Positions 1-12,249 of a DNA stretch of 64,000 nucleotides are shown here, in pieces; position 1 is the stretch's first letter; every line of letters begins with the position of its first letter. Below the pieces are notes generated by a model. It did not search any database and was not told the origin of the DNA. It saw only the letters and a program-made list of their open reading frames with translations. The stretch is from Prochlorococcus sp. AG-424-P18 (GTDB lineage: Bacteria; Cyanobacteriota; Cyanobacteriia; PCC-6307; Cyanobiaceae), in assembly GCA_003213235.1 (NCBI GenBank), contig QCNJ01000001.1, positions 124,001 to 188,000 on the forward strand. Reading direction: 5' to 3'. The translations under genes and the position numbers were made by a program.

Positions 1-425
1 ATTTTATGTTTTTCACTTTGAGGATTTAGAAAATTAGATGTATTGACTACCGAGCCATAGGTAAAACATTTTCTATCATTTTTTCTCCAAAAGGCAAGTA
101 ATTTTTCTACGTGGCAATTTATAAAATTGTCTAAAACAATAAGATCACTATCAATGAATATAATAATTTCATATTTTGATTTAATTACTCCCAGATTTCT
201 TCCAAGTGCAGGCCCTCCATGTTCTTGCTGAAATAGAATAACGTGTGGGAGATTAGCTTTGTTTTTATTTATCCATGAGGTTGTCCCGTCATCTGATCCA
301 TCATCGACTACTATTACTTCATAATTACTTATATTTGTATTTAATTTTTGATTCTCAAGCGCAAATAGACACTTCTCTAATATAGGCAATCTATTGTAAG
401 TCGGTATAATAATACTTACATTCAT
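1..425 (-). CDS. Glycosyltransferase family 2 (C-terminal part cut by window edge)
   Basis: Reverse strand reads MNVSIIIPTYNRLPILEKCLFAL...EVIVVDDGSDDGT...GGPALGRNLGVIKSKYEIIIFIDSD, a classic GT-A family 2 N-terminus. Confidence 0.9.
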   Translation of the reverse strand, partial: MNVSIIIPTYNRLPILEKCLFALENQKLNTNISNYEVIVVDDGSDDGTTSWINKNKANLPHVILFQQEHGGPALGRNLGVIKSKYEIIIFIDSDLIVLDNFINCHVEKLLAFWRKNDRKCFTYGSVVNTSNFLNPQSEKHK

Positions 426-485
426 GATTATGTCTTAAATATGCATAATATATTGAACTCCAAAAGATAAAAATAAAAGATTTCC

Positions 486-635
486 CTAATCAGCTGCACC
501 GCCGTTATTTGCTGTACCTGTAACGTTTCCACCATCAGGTCTACCATCAGTTCTTAATTTCCTTTTTTTGAATTTTCTAGCATAGGCTCTATTACGTTCC
601 TGCTTTTCTTTTTTTAGATTCCTTCTCTTAGACAT
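486..635 (-). CDS. Small basic conserved hypothetical protein (49 aa)
   Basis: Hand-translated: MSKRRNLKKEKQERNRAYARKFKKRKLRTDGRPDGGNVTGTANNGGAAD*. Confidence 0.6.
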   Translation of the reverse strand: MSKRRNLKKEKQERNRAYARKFKKRKLRTDGRPDGGNVTGTANNGGAAD

Positions 636-653
636 AAAATTTTTAACTTTTAA

Positions 654-1382
654 TTATATTAGCTCACTATGAGCACTATATATTTTACCATCTTCCATAT
701 TTAATATCCTATCAGCCATATCAGAAATTCTTGGATCATGCGTCACCATAAGCACAGAACAATTTTGCTCTTTTGCTAGTTTCCTTAAAAGGGTTACTAT
801 TTCTCTACCTGTGACGCTATCTAAAGCAGAAGTGGGCTCATCAGCTAATAAAAGTTTTGGATTAGCAGATAAAGCTCGTGCAATTGCTACTCTCTGTTTC
901 TGCCCACCAGATAAGTCATTTGGCAACTTTTTATTATGTTCTTCTAATCCTACTGCTGACAACCAATTCCGTGCTATTTCACGTCTTTGCAAATATGTTA
1001 AACCTTTTATTAAATCGGCACCCATCTGGACATTTTGTTCTGCTGTTAAACATCTCAGAAGATTGTGACCTTGAAAAATCATTCCAATACTTCTTCTAAG
1101 AATCTGACGAGTTTTCCTTGATGCTCCATTTAACTGATTATTTAATACAGTTAAATCTCCACTTTGACAGGTTCTCAAGGCACCAATTAATGTTAAAAGA
1201 GTCGTTTTACCACACCCAGAAGGTCCTTTCAAAAGAACCAACTCTCCTTTATCAATATTTAAATTAACGTCATTAAGAACTTGTTTTTTATTCTCATTTT
1301 TTCCATAAAAGTGACTCAAATTATTTATTGAGACTGTTTTAAGGTTTTTAACATTATTTTTTGATTTATTAGCTTTAACCAT
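654..1382 (-). CDS. devA: DevA-type ABC exporter ATP-binding protein
   Basis: Walker A GPSGCGKTT, signature LSGGQKQR, Walker B LLLADEP; adjacent to DevC- and DevB-like genes. Confidence 0.85.
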   Translation of the reverse strand: MVKANKSKNNVKNLKTVSINNLSHFYGKNENKKQVLNDVNLNIDKGELVLLKGPSGCGKTTLLTLIGALRTCQSGDLTVLNNQLNGASRKTRQILRRSIGMIFQGHNLLRCLTAEQNVQMGADLIKGLTYLQRREIARNWLSAVGLEEHNKKLPNDLSGGQKQRVAIARALSANPKLLLADEPTSALDSVTGREIVTLLRKLAKEQNCSVLMVTHDPRISDMADRILNMEDGKIYSAHSELI

Positions 1383-1395
1383 TTATCTTGAATTG

Positions 1396-2568
1396 TTAAA
1401 AAATTTCGGCAGGATCAGCATCAACTAATTTACGCATCGCAACAGCGGCGGACCCCATACACATAACTAAAACTAATACGAAAATTAAAATAGTTTTGTC
1501 TGCGTCCATTATTATTGGGAGTTTAGTAGAATTTCTTATAACTGAGTAAAGTATTTGACCAGAGAAATAAGCAGGTAAATAACCAAACAATGCCAGTAAA
1601 AACCCCTCTCTAGCTACAACAAAGAAAAGGGACTTAAGTCTATACCCCATTGCCAATAAGGTTGCGTACTCTGGGAGGTGATCTGTAACGTCACTATAAA
1701 GAATTTGATAAACAACCACACACCCTACAACGAAACCCATCAATGCTCCCAAACTAAATATAAAACCTATTGCCGTACTATTTTTCCAATAATTCTTCTC
1801 AAATTCTATAAATTGATTTTTTGTAAGAACCCTAACATCATTTGGGAGTGAGATATTTAATATCCTTGAAATCAATTCAGGATCAGATCCTTTTTTTAGC
1901 TTTACCAAACCAATTTCTATACTGCCAGGAGGATTAGCAGGGAAAAGTCTTAAGAAGGTTTCTCGACTAGTTATCAAATTACCATCTGCGCCAAAAGACG
2001 GTCCCAACTCCACAAGGCCCTCAACAATTACTCTTTTACCAGCAACCTCAGTCTCTACTTTTTTTTCAGATAAAAACCATTCCTCAATCGGTCCAAATTC
2101 AGGTCTAGATAGTTTGTCAAAAAGAACTCTTGATGGATTTCTCAATTTATAAGCTTTCTTTGAGAATCCCTCATCTAAAAGAAGTGAATCGGAGGGATTA
2201 AAACCTAATGCAAGTATTGATCTAGTTTTAAGATTTTCGGGATTTCTCCAAAGTAAATAATTTAGATTAACGGGAGCAGTTTTTTCAACATCCTCTACTG
2301 CGAGAGTTTGAATTAATCTTCTTTTTGGGAATCCACTCATGCTTATAGAACTTTTTGATCTGGGACTTATCAAAACAAGATCAGCATCTAGAAGTTTATG
2401 AATAGTTACGCTCGTGTCAAATAAACCATCTCTAAAACCTAATTGCATAAACATCAAAATCCCCGCAAAACTGATTCCAGCTATGGCAACTGCTAACCTT
2501 AATGGTTGCCTAGTTAATAACAGCCAAGCTAATGGTATTTTTCTAAATTTTAAAAAAGAAAAACTCAT
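1396..2568 (-). CDS. devC: DevC-type ABC exporter permease (FtsX/MacB fold)
   Basis: N-terminal TM, periplasmic domain, C-terminal TMs with YATLLAMGYR; operon context. Confidence 0.85.
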   Translation of the reverse strand: MSFSFLKFRKIPLAWLLLTRQPLRLAVAIAGISFAGILMFMQLGFRDGLFDTSVTIHKLLDADLVLISPRSKSSISMSGFPKRRLIQTLAVEDVEKTAPVNLNYLLWRNPENLKTRSILALGFNPSDSLLLDEGFSKKAYKLRNPSRVLFDKLSRPEFGPIEEWFLSEKKVETEVAGKRVIVEGLVELGPSFGADGNLITSRETFLRLFPANPPGSIEIGLVKLKKGSDPELISRILNISLPNDVRVLTKNQFIEFEKNYWKNSTAIGFIFSLGALMGFVVGCVVVYQILYSDVTDHLPEYATLLAMGYRLKSLFFVVAREGFLLALFGYLPAYFSGQILYSVIRNSTKLPIIMDADKTILIFVLVLVMCMGSAAVAMRKLVDADPAEIF

Positions 2569-3481
2569 TATGGAATAAATTTTGCAATCACTTTCATTCC
2601 TGCATAGTTTTGAACGATATCTATAGAATCTTGATTTAGTTTTACTAGTACCTCGATAATTCGTGAATCAGCATCCCCTGTTGGATCAGTCGATAGAACT
2701 TTTCGTTGTTTTACCTGAGGACTAATCCTAATCACCTTTCCCTTAAGATTTTTTTTGAAACCTCCATTCTCACTGCTCAATTCAACATTCTGAGAGATAA
2801 AGACCCTATCGATGTCAGATTCATAAACTTCTATCAAAGCTTCCATTTTTTGACTAGAACCAATGTCCAAAATCCCCTCATTTTGGGGCCTTTCACCAAC
2901 TCTCGTATTTATTCCAAGGATAAAACCATCGATTGGACTCCTTAGTTTTGAATTAAATAGATCTATCCTAATGTTTTTTTGATCTCCGATAAGGTTTATT
3001 TTCTGTTTTTGCAATTTTAATAATTCATCTCTTCTTTGTGAAAAATCTACAAACGAATATACATCTTTTTTCAAAGCCAACTCATACCTTTGAATTTGAT
3101 CTTTCTTTAGGGTAATTTCCTCGTTAATAGTATTAATTAAATTTTTGTTTCTTTCAAGATCAGCGATTAATTTTTCTCCATTTTCAAAGATTGCGAGGAT
3201 GTCACCTTTTTTTACGAAATCCCCTTCATTTACTAAAATTTCGACAATTCTGGGAGAAGAGCCAAACTGACTTATTGGAGCTGCCAATTGTCTAATCTCT
3301 CCCGAAGGAGAAAGTTGACCAAGTGCGGCAACAGCTGTAATGGGAGGTATGAAATCTGAAGTTATTTCCTCTTTAAATTTTGAACTAGATTTATTATTTC
3401 CAGAACAGGAAATTACACCAAGAGATATTGGTGTAAATAATAAAAAATAAATAAATAAATTTCTTAATATTTTTAATTTCA

Positions 3482-3482
<1 letters not shown>
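2568..3482 (-). CDS. devB: DevB-type HlyD/membrane-fusion protein
   Basis: Lipoprotein-like N-terminus, biotinyl-lipoyl-like VNEGDFVKKGDILA, coiled coil; operon context. Confidence 0.82.
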
Positions 3483-4231
<749 letters not shown>

Positions 4232-4248
4232 TTAGATAGAGAACCGAA

Positions 4249-5493
4249 ATGAACGTAGGAGAAGTTATCTACTACACCCATTCAAGCAAAACTAGATGTG
4301 TTTTTGTGGATAATAAAGAATTGCCGCTTATAAGCATTGATATTTGGTGCAAAGCAGGTTCTTCATTTGAAGATGTTGATAAAAACGGCACTGCTCATTT
4401 TCTAGAGCATATGATTTTTAAGGGATCTAACAAAATAATGCCGGGTGAGTTTGACAATAAAATTGAATCACTAGGCGGATTAAGTAACGCTTCAACAGGA
4501 TATGATGATGTGCATTACCATGTCTTAGTTCCACCAAGTAACTTTAAAGAATCACTTGCTCTTTTGACAAATATTGTAATTGCTCCAGATTTTAATCCAG
4601 GTGAATTTATAAAAGAAAAAGGGGTAGTTATCGATGAAATAAAACAACAAAATGATCAGCCTGAAGAAAGATTATTTAATTATTTTTTAAAAAGGGTTTG
4701 GTTAAGTCCGAATTATGCTAATTCGATTCTGGGAACTGAACATTGTATTAAAAACTTAGAGATAAATGACCTTGTGAAATTTCATAGCAAACATTACAAT
4801 ACTGACAAAATTTGTATTGCAATTGCAGGAAATCTCTCTGAAGAAATTTATAAAATTTTTGAAAAAAGTGATCTATCTGGCATAAAAAAAAGTCCAAATT
4901 TAATAAATCTAAAAAATAAACCTTCTTTAAAAATCAGGAATCGTAGAGAATTAATTAAGTTTGATAATTTAGAGTTTTCAAGAATATTTATGGCTTGGTT
5001 TATCCCAAACCTAAATGATCAAAAAAATATTATTGGGCTTGAAATATTAGCATCAATACTCTCTGTTGGAAGAAACAGTAGATTAGTTAAAATTTTAAAA
5101 GAAGACAGTAATCTTGTTGAATCGGTATATGTAGATGTAAATGCAGGAGAATTAGGAGGATTATTTATAATTGAAGCAAGTTGTGAGTCCAAAGATATTG
5201 ATTTAGTAGAAAAGCAAATTAATAAAACAATTGAAGAGATCTCAAATTGTAAAGCCTTGGCTTTGAATGAAATAAAAAAAGCAATAAATATTGTGAAGAG
5301 TAACTATATCTTTAATTTGGAGACATCTACACAACTCTCTTCATTCTTTGGAAATGAACTTCTTTGGGGGAGAAAATCTTCAATAAATAATCTAGAAAGT
5401 CATTTAAAATATTGGAGTGACTTGGATAACTTCAAAGAGATTACAGAATACATACGTGGAGAGAAATTTACTTTAGTTGCATCCTCTAAGTAA
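4249..5493 (+). CDS. M16 family zinc peptidase (catalytic)
   Basis: HFLEHMIFKG (HxxEH) motif. Confidence 0.92.
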   Translation: MNVGEVIYYTHSSKTRCVFVDNKELPLISIDIWCKAGSSFEDVDKNGTAHFLEHMIFKGSNKIMPGEFDNKIESLGGLSNASTGYDDVHYHVLVPPSNFKESLALLTNIVIAPDFNPGEFIKEKGVVIDEIKQQNDQPEERLFNYFLKRVWLSPNYANSILGTEHCIKNLEINDLVKFHSKHYNTDKICIAIAGNLSEEIYKIFEKSDLSGIKKSPNLINLKNKPSLKIRNRRELIKFDNLEFSRIFMAWFIPNLNDQKNIIGLEILASILSVGRNSRLVKILKEDSNLVESVYVDVNAGELGGLFIIEASCESKDIDLVEKQINKTIEEISNCKALALNEIKKAINIVKSNYIFNLETSTQLSSFFGNELLWGRKSSINNLESHLKYWSDLDNFKEITEYIRGEKFTLVASSK

Positions 5494-6711
5494 ATGTTAA
5501 AAAGATATTTTTTAAATCATAAAAAGAGAAATTTTTCAACTGCTTCAATTTGGATAAAAGGTGGGAGTGATATGGATAGTACTGGCAAAAAAGGGATAAA
5601 CAAGATTCTTTGTTCATTACTTACCAGAGGATGTGAAGGTTTTAACAATTTCACTCTCTCTGAGTATATTGAGTCCTATGGAGCAGAATTAAATCAAGAA
5701 ATATTTGAAGATGGTATTTCAATAAGCCTTAAATCCTTAAATGAACATTTCAGCAAGTTATACCCTTTATTAGATTTAATAATTAATAAGCCAATTCTCT
5801 CGGAAACAGAATTTAAAAAAGTAAAAAAATCTTCTACTGATTACCTAAAGAAGGATAGAGAGAATCCATTCAATATCTGTTTTGAAAAATGGAGAAAAAT
5901 AGTTTACTCAAATCATCCTTATGCATTTAACACTATTGGCAATGCAGACGATGTCTCAAAGATTACCTATGAAGATGTTTTACTCGAGTTTAAGAATTTT
6001 AAAAATAGAGAAAAGTATTTAATTTCAAATAATCCCGAAATAAATGGAGAAAATTTTGGAATATTAGAAAAAAAAATCCCAAAAGAACAATCAGGACGTG
6101 TAAATCATAATTTAACTGCTGCTAATAGATTTGATTACATAAATAATGATTCAAATCAAACAATAATAATGATGGGGGACCAAACTTGCTCGCGAAGAAG
6201 TAGTGAATATTTTCCTCTCAAGGTTTTGGAGTCATATTTATCTTATGGAATGAGCGCTGCTTTATTTAAACTTTTTAGAGAAAATCATGGTATTACTTAC
6301 GATTTAGGTGTTTATTATCCTATCAGGAGTGGAAATGCACCATTTTTAATTTATTTATCCGTATCTAATGATCAAGCACTTTTTGCTTTTGAACTTTTAT
6401 CAATACTATGGAAAAATTTACTTTTAAATCCGATGACTGATGCTGAAATATTTTTAGCAAAAGAAAAACTAAAAGGTTCTTTTTTATTAGGAAACCAATC
6501 ACTAGATGAAATTTTACAGAGAAAGATACAATTAGTTAGTTATGGAATTTCACCAATTTCTGAGAACGATTTAAATTCAAAAATAGAGGAAATTTCTTCG
6601 TTAGATATTTTGAAATTAACTATTAAGTATTTTTCAAAACCTTTTCTAAGTATTTCTGGAAAAAAAAATATATGCTTAGAAATTTCTAACAGGTGGAAGA
6701 AAAACTTCTAG
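5494..6711 (+). CDS. M16 family peptidase, non-catalytic partner
   Basis: Directly abuts preceding M16 gene (TAA-ATG); M16-like sequence lacking HxxEH. Confidence 0.85.
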   Translation: MLKRYFLNHKKRNFSTASIWIKGGSDMDSTGKKGINKILCSLLTRGCEGFNNFTLSEYIESYGAELNQEIFEDGISISLKSLNEHFSKLYPLLDLIINKPILSETEFKKVKKSSTDYLKKDRENPFNICFEKWRKIVYSNHPYAFNTIGNADDVSKITYEDVLLEFKNFKNREKYLISNNPEINGENFGILEKKIPKEQSGRVNHNLTAANRFDYINNDSNQTIIMMGDQTCSRRSSEYFPLKVLESYLSYGMSAALFKLFRENHGITYDLGVYYPIRSGNAPFLIYLSVSNDQALFAFELLSILWKNLLLNPMTDAEIFLAKEKLKGSFLLGNQSLDEILQRKIQLVSYGISPISENDLNSKIEEISSLDILKLTIKYFSKPFLSISGKKNICLEISNRWKKNF

Positions 6712-6712
6712 A

Positions 6713-6922
6713 TTAGTTTTTCTCAATCTTATCAATATCTATTAAAAATGAACCTCTCCTAAACTTTACTTCAACAGTATCTGGAGATTTAATTGAAAGG
6801 ATTTCCCCAATTTCATCAATTGCCACAAGATCAGGTGGTCTTAACATCGGCATATTATCTGAAGTTTTCAAGTAAGAGACTGGCGCAATCAACTTAACCT
6901 TATCGTTTATCTCAAATTTCAT
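6713..6922 (-). CDS. DUF3148/SipA-like small regulatory protein
   Basis: NDKVKLIAPVSYLKTSDNMPMLRPPDLV...VKFRRGSFLIDIDKIE resembles cyanobacterial SipA/DUF3148. Confidence 0.6.
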   Translation of the reverse strand: MKFEINDKVKLIAPVSYLKTSDNMPMLRPPDLVAIDEIGEILSIKSPDTVEVKFRRGSFLIDIDKIEKN

Positions 6923-7029
6923 TTATAAAATAAATATATTAAAGAGTAGTATAAGCATAAAGTTAGAAAAAATATCAACGAAATGCACTGATTCATTCTA
7001 GAATCCTAGAACTAACTTTCTACAAATTA

Positions 7030-8943
7030 ATGAATCAAAAATTTAAAACATTAATTTTATGGTCTTTACCTATACTTCTTGTAATAGCACTTTCCTACCA
7101 ATTTTTATCTTCAAGCAACGTAGATTCTCTTAAATCTAATGGCACTACTGTTGCACCAAGAAATTCAGCGGTAGCAAGAGTTAGTTACGGCAGATTTTTA
7201 GATTACATTAATTCGGGGAGGGTTACATCTGTTGATATTTTTGAGGGAGGCAGAAATGCAGTTATAGAGACTATTGACTCGGATTTAGACAATAAAGTTC
7301 AAAGGTTGCGTGTAGATCTTCCAGGCTTAACACCAGAACTTATAAATATCTTAAAAAATGAGGGAATTAGTTTTGATGTTCATCCAATAAAAACAGCTCC
7401 TCCTGCATTAGGAATTTTAGGTAATTTACTCTTCCCGGCTATCTTAATTGGAGGTTTAATTTTGTTGGCGAGGAGGTCAAATGGTATGCCGGGAGGTCCA
7501 GGCCAAGCAATGCAGTTTGGAAAAACTAAAGCAAGATTTGCAATGGAAGCTGAAACAGGAGTTGTATTCGATGATGTCGCAGGCGTTAATGAAGCTAAAC
7601 AAGATTTGCAAGAAGTTGTCACTTTTCTGAAAAAACCAGAAAAATTTACTTCTGTAGGAGCAAGAATTCCCAAAGGGGTTCTATTGGTAGGACCTCCTGG
7701 TACTGGTAAAACCCTTTTAGCTAAAGCAATTGCAGGTGAAGCTGGTGTACCATTCTTCTCATTATCAGGTTCTGAATTCGTTGAAATGTTTGTTGGTGTT
7801 GGCGCTAGTAGAGTTAGAGACCTTTTCAAAAAAGCTAAAGAGAATAGCCCTTGTTTAATTTTTATTGATGAAATCGATGCAGTCGGAAGGCAAAGAGGTG
7901 CAGGTATTGGTGGAGGTAATGATGAGAGAGAACAAACTCTCAATCAATTACTTACTGAAATGGATGGTTTCGAAGGTAATAGCGGCATAATAATAATTGC
8001 AGCCACAAATAGGCCCGATGTTTTAGACTCAGCGCTAATGAGACCAGGCAGATTTGATAGACAGGTAACTGTAGATGCACCTGATATCAAGGGCAGACTA
8101 TCAATATTGGAAGTTCATGCAAGGAATAAGAAACTTCAAGAGGATTTAACGCTTGAAAGCATTGCGCGAAGAACACCAGGTTTTACTGGAGCCGATTTAG
8201 CAAATCTATTAAATGAGGCTGCTATATTAACTGCCAGGAGAAGAAAAGAATCTATAAGTATCTCAGAAATTGATGACTCTGTAGATAGAATTGTCGCAGG
8301 AATGGAAGGTTCTCCATTAACAGATGGTAGAAGCAAGAGATTAATTGCTTATCATGAAGTTGGCCATGCTCTCATAGGTTCACTTGTCAAAGCCCATGAT
8401 CCTGTTCAAAAAGTTACCGTCATTCCAAGAGGTCAAGCTAAAGGATTAACATGGTTTACCCCAGATGATGAACAAACCCTTGTTAGTAGGGCTCAACTAA
8501 AAGCTAGGATAATGGGTGCTTTAGGAGGAAGAGCTGCTGAGGATGTAGTTTTTGGAGAAGGTGAGATTACGACAGGAGCTGGAGGTGATTTCCAACAAGT
8601 TGCTTCAATGGCCCGCCAAATGGTTACTAGATTTGGAATGAGTAATTTAGGTCCAATAGCTTTAGAAAGTGGTAATCAAGAAGTATTTGTAGGTAGGGAT
8701 TTAATGACTAGAAGTGAAGTTTCTGATTCAATCTCTAGACAAATTGATGAAAGTGTAAGAATAATGGTCAAAGAATGTTATAAAGAAACCTACGATATCG
8801 TAAGCAGAAATAGAGAAGCTATGGATAAGATAGTTGACCTATTAATCGAAAAAGAAACATTAGATGGTGATGAATTTGTAAGTATTCTCTCCAAATACAC
8901 CAAAATTCCTGAGAAGGAGAGAACACCCCAATTATTAAGTTAA
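7030..8943 (+). CDS. ftsH: ATP-dependent zinc metalloprotease FtsH
   Basis: [30 protein letters not shown] zinc site. Confidence 0.98.
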   Translation: MNQKFKTLILWSLPILLVIALSYQFLSSSNVDSLKSNGTTVAPRNSAVARVSYGRFLDYINSGRVTSVDIFEGGRNAVIETIDSDLDNKVQRLRVDLPGLTPELINILKNEGISFDVHPIKTAPPALGILGNLLFPAILIGGLILLARRSNGMPGGPGQAMQFGKTKARFAMEAETGVVFDDVAGVNEAKQDLQEVVTFLKKPEKFTSVGARIPKGVLLVGPPGTGKTLLAKAIAGEAGVPFFSLSGSEFVEMFVGVGASRVRDLFKKAKENSPCLIFIDEIDAVGRQRGAGIGGGNDEREQTLNQLLTEMDGFEGNSGIIIIAATNRPDVLDSALMRPGRFDRQVTVDAPDIKGRLSILEVHARNKKLQEDLTLESIARRTPGFTGADLANLLNEAAILTARRRKESISISEIDDSVDRIVAGMEGSPLTDGRSKRLIAYHEVGHALIGSLVKAHDPVQKVTVIPRGQAKGLTWFTPDDEQTLVSRAQLKARIMGALGGRAAEDVVFGEGEITTGAGGDFQQVASMARQMVTRFGMSNLGPIALESGNQEVFVGRDLMTRSEVSDSISRQIDESVRIMVKECYKETYDIVSRNREAMDKIVDLLIEKETLDGDEFVSILSKYTKIPEKERTPQLLS

Positions 8944-9527
8944 ACTTTTATTGGTTTCTTATCTAACACCAGATCAATTAAGCCGTACTCAACAGCTTCA
9001 TTTGGGGACATATAAAAATCTCTATCAGTATCTTCTTTGATAGTGTCATAATCCTTTCCAGTTCTTTCTGATAATTCAGTATTTAGTCGTTCTTTTAAGA
9101 ACAAAATTTCATCTGCTTGAATTCTTATATCACTGGCTTGCCCTCTAGCACCTCCAAGTGGTTGATGAATCATTATTCTTGAATGTCTAAGGCTGCTTCT
9201 TTTACCTTTAGTACCTGCCGCAAGCAAAAATGCACCCATACTAGCTGCCAAGCCAACACAAACTGTATGAATATCAGGCTTCACATGTTGCATTGTGTCA
9301 AAGATACCCAATCCGTCATATACAGATCCGCCAGGTGAATTTATGTACATATAAATGTCCTTATCTGGATCCTCTGCCTCGAGGAACAATAATTGAGCAA
9401 CAATTCTATTAGCAGTTTCACTAGTAACTTGTTCTCCCAAAAAGATTATTCTCTCTCTTAATAGTCTCGAATAAATATCAAAGACTCTTTCACTACCGCC
9501 CGATTCTTCTAAAACTAAAGGGATCAT
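8940..9527 (-). CDS. clpP: ATP-dependent Clp protease proteolytic subunit
   Basis: [37 protein letters not shown]. Confidence 0.97.
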   Translation of the reverse strand: MIPLVLEESGGSERVFDIYSRLLRERIIFLGEQVTSETANRIVAQLLFLEAEDPDKDIYMYINSPGGSVYDGLGIFDTMQHVKPDIHTVCVGLAASMGAFLLAAGTKGKRSSLRHSRIMIHQPLGGARGQASDIRIQADEILFLKERLNTELSERTGKDYDTIKEDTDRDFYMSPNEAVEYGLIDLVLDKKPIKV

Positions 9528-9562
9528 AATAATATTTATCTGTTTATTAGATATTAACGATA

Positions 9563-10216
9563 TTGAGTCAACATACGCTAACCTTATTAAGGTTTACATA
9601 TAAAAAATTGAAAGAAAAATTGACTGTTTCAGATAGCAAAAAGTTATTTCATGAAAAATTTCCTTACGTCATTCCAGGTTTATATAAAAGAATAGTTGAT
9701 GAAATGCTTGTCGAACTTAATCTTTTAAACCATCAAAATGAATTTACGCAAGATTATCTCTTTTGTGTCGGCCTCACCGAAACATTCAAAGAATTAATGA
9801 AAGGATATCAACCTGAAAAACACTTGGATCTACTTTTTGAATCTTTATGCAGTTCTACAAATTTTGAGGCGAAGGAAATTAATGAAATATCTAAAAAGTC
9901 TCAAAAAGAATTAAAGGATAAAACATTTAAAGATATTTTAAAATTATTAGCAGAAAAAAGTAATTCTAAACTTTATCCTTCAAGGATTTTGAATTTAGGG
10001 ATATACATATTAATTTTAAACTCCCAAGATTTCAAAGAGAAAAACGAATCAGATAAAAATAAGATGACCTCTGATATTTTTGAGAAGTTAAGCTTATCTG
10101 TAAATAAAGCAGAAAAAGATATTGGAATCTACAAAAGCAGCATATCTAAAATGGAACAAGCAAAAGAATTAATCGAAGAGCTCAGAATTAAGGATAAGAA
10201 AAGCCAAAAAAAATAA
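9563..10216 (+). CDS. thf1: Thf1/Psb29 thylakoid formation protein (start uncertain)
   Basis: [35 protein letters not shown]...[14 protein letters not shown] matches Thf1 pattern; true start may be one of the downstream TTG codons near 9608-9617. Confidence 0.85.
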   Translation: MSQHTLTLLRFTYKKLKEKLTVSDSKKLFHEKFPYVIPGLYKRIVDEMLVELNLLNHQNEFTQDYLFCVGLTETFKELMKGYQPEKHLDLLFESLCSSTNFEAKEINEISKKSQKELKDKTFKDILKLLAEKSNSKLYPSRILNLGIYILILNSQDFKEKNESDKNKMTSDIFEKLSLSVNKAEKDIGIYKSSISKMEQAKELIEELRIKDKKSQKK

Positions 10217-10219
10217 TAA

Positions 10220-10360
10220 CTATTTTTTTAATCTTTTTTTATCTTTCCAGGAGACATAGGATATATAAATTACAGCAAATGTTATAAATATGAGTAAAAC
10301 AAACGATGTTAAGATGAGAAATTTATTTAAATAGACTTCATAAGTTAAAAATGAAATCAT
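10220..10360 (-). CDS. Small single-TM protein, 46 aa, translationally overlapping petN
   Basis: [50 protein letters not shown] overlap with petN stop. Confidence 0.5.
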
Positions 10361-10458
10361 ATGTCAATGGATCCGTCCCCATTTCTTCCCCAAACAACCA
10401 TGGCAATTGAAAAAGTAAAGATAGCAGCCAATGCTGCCCAGCCTATTTGAAAGATCAT
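10357..10458 (-). CDS. petN: Cytochrome b6-f complex subunit PetN
   Basis: [33 protein letters not shown], near-canonical PetN. Confidence 0.96.
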
Positions 10459-10575
10459 TAGAATTTAATAGTTTTTATAAATATAACAGAACTTCAAAAT
10501 TTTTTAATCATTATTAAAGCTAAAGTTAATTTCTCAGAAACAAAATTTTCCCAATAGAATTGTAATAAAATTAAA

Positions 10576-10854
10576 TTGGGTAGGTTAGTTTTAAATCATA
10601 GTACAAATATAGAAGGTCTTATTCCAATACTTCAAAAATTAGCACTGGAAAATAATATCAAGACAATAACTCCAGCTGTTATTTCAAGAGCCAGAGGAAG
10701 ATCCTCTAAATTGATAATTAGATTGTCAGTGAAAACTATAAACGGATATAAAGCAATCGCAAGAAAGGGTAATACAGCTCAAGAAGTTTTTATTTCAACA
10801 GAATTAAGTAAAGATGAATTAAAAGAAATCATAGATCTTTATAATAAAAAGTAA
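10576..10854 (+). CDS. DUF2103 family protein
   Basis: GRLVLNHSTNIEGLIPILQKLA...ITPAVISRARGRS. Confidence 0.65.
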   Translation: MGRLVLNHSTNIEGLIPILQKLALENNIKTITPAVISRARGRSSKLIIRLSVKTINGYKAIARKGNTAQEVFISTELSKDELKEIIDLYNKK

Positions 10855-10894
10855 TTAAATTAAAGGATATTAGAAAATAGTTAGGAGATAACAA

Positions 10895-11101
10895 ATGATA
10901 TTTGTATTAAAATTTTTTATGTTTTTATTGGCCTTTTTTTCATTTAGTAATAAATCATTATCACTTACTGATTACCAAATAAAAAGATTTTGTTCAAAGG
11001 AAAAAAGAGTATCTTTATGTATCAAAAATTTACAAGAGAAAAGATCTGATCTCCAAAAAGGAAAGCTAATTAAAATACCTGTAACCCCTTACAAACGGTA
11101 A
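10895..11101 (+). CDS. Hypothetical secreted protein
   Basis: Signal-peptide-like N-terminus, 68 aa. Confidence 0.5.
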   Translation: MIFVLKFFMFLLAFFSFSNKSLSLTDYQIKRFCSKEKRVSLCIKNLQEKRSDLQKGKLIKIPVTPYKR

Positions 11102-11114
11102 TTAGAAATTCAAT

Positions 11115-11384
11115 TTAAATTTCAAATTCTGATTCGAAAAGATTAAATGCATCTTTATAGCTTGTGAGAAGTTCTTCGGAATTATCAGAAAATCCTTGTC
11201 GTTCGTAATCTTCTTTTAATTCATCATATAAATAAACCACTTTGTTAAAGGCGCTCATATATTCTTTTTGTATGTCTTCATCATCGATATCATTGATTTT
11301 AGCCAGTACTAATTCGACATTTTTTTTTGATGAATGTATTTCTCTCTCAAAATCTTTATTTAACTTCCTTCTTTTTTTTGCCAT
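11115..11384 (-). CDS. Hypothetical protein
   Basis: 89 aa acidic ORF, no competing ORF. Confidence 0.5.
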   Translation of the reverse strand: MAKKRRKLNKDFEREIHSSKKNVELVLAKINDIDDEDIQKEYMSAFNKVVYLYDELKEDYERQGFSDNSEELLTSYKDAFNLFESEFEI

Positions 11385-11503
11385 TTAAAATTTCTAAATA
11401 CAGATTAACAATACTAAAATTCATAGATAAATTAAATTAAAACTTATAAAATGAAGATATAGTTTCCAAATCAAAATAAAACCTCTACATTCCAAATAAA
11501 TCA

Positions 11504-11950
11504 TTGGATGATATGAATAAAAAAGAAACAACTAATCCTAAAGAACTGAAAAACCAAAACTATGAAGCCAAGAAAATGAATACTTCATCAAACTTAAAGA
11601 AAAAGAAAGATAAGGAACTTCCATGGTGGGTAGAGTTATTATTTGTTCAAATAGGATTACCAGATAAATTACTAATAAAAATATTAAAAGCCAAAAAAAC
11701 ATCTAAAGAATTTATTAAAAATGAAAAAAAATCAATAATAATTTTTTTGTTTGTAATTACTTCATTGGCATATTTTTATCCAGTTATTAAACATGCAAAA
11801 AATAAATTAGATTGTGAAGCGATTGCTAAAAATTATATTATTAAAAATAAAAATACAATCGGATTGAATATTAGAGAGATAAAAATGTTATCAACAAATT
11901 TCTGTTATGGAGGCGAAGAAATCTATGAAATAGAAAATTTAAAAAATTAA
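11504..11950 (+). CDS. Hypothetical membrane-anchored protein
   Basis: Lys-rich N-terminus, one TM (SIIIFLFVITSLAYFYPVI), C-terminal domain with Cys pair. Confidence 0.5.
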   Translation: MDDMNKKETTNPKELKNQNYEAKKMNTSSNLKKKKDKELPWWVELLFVQIGLPDKLLIKILKAKKTSKEFIKNEKKSIIIFLFVITSLAYFYPVIKHAKNKLDCEAIAKNYIIKNKNTIGLNIREIKMLSTNFCYGGEEIYEIENLKN

Positions 11951-12031
11951 ATTTTGAATTATTCTTTATAAATAAGCATCTCAATATTATGATAGTAATT
12001 TTAAGTTTAATAAAGTTTAAATTTTGTTCCT

Positions 12032-12208
12032 ATGACTGATATAAAACAAAAGAAAGAACACGTAAAAAAGCATTTAAAAGATTTGAGGCAAAATTTAAAG
12101 AAAATGCATTTAGAAGTTACGGAAGAATTAATATTACCGAAGCCAGGTGATGTAAAAGACTTGATGGATAAAATGGATAAACTATTAAAATTAATAGAAT
12201 CAAAATAA
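12032..12208 (+). CDS. Small hypothetical protein (58 aa)
   Basis: MTDIKQKKEHVKKHLKDLRQNLKKMHLEVTEELILPKPGDVKDLMDKMDKLLKLIESK*, helical. Confidence 0.5.
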   Translation: MTDIKQKKEHVKKHLKDLRQNLKKMHLEVTEELILPKPGDVKDLMDKMDKLLKLIESK

Positions 12209-12249
12209 ACTATAATTTAAATAATTTAGAATCATTAAAAGTTAAAATA

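Noticed and set aside
811-1099. Plus-strand ORFs 811-1068 and 878-1099
   Set aside because: Antisense to devA; composition typical of shadow ORFs
7380-7943. 187-aa minus-strand ORF
   Set aside because: Antisense shadow of ftsH
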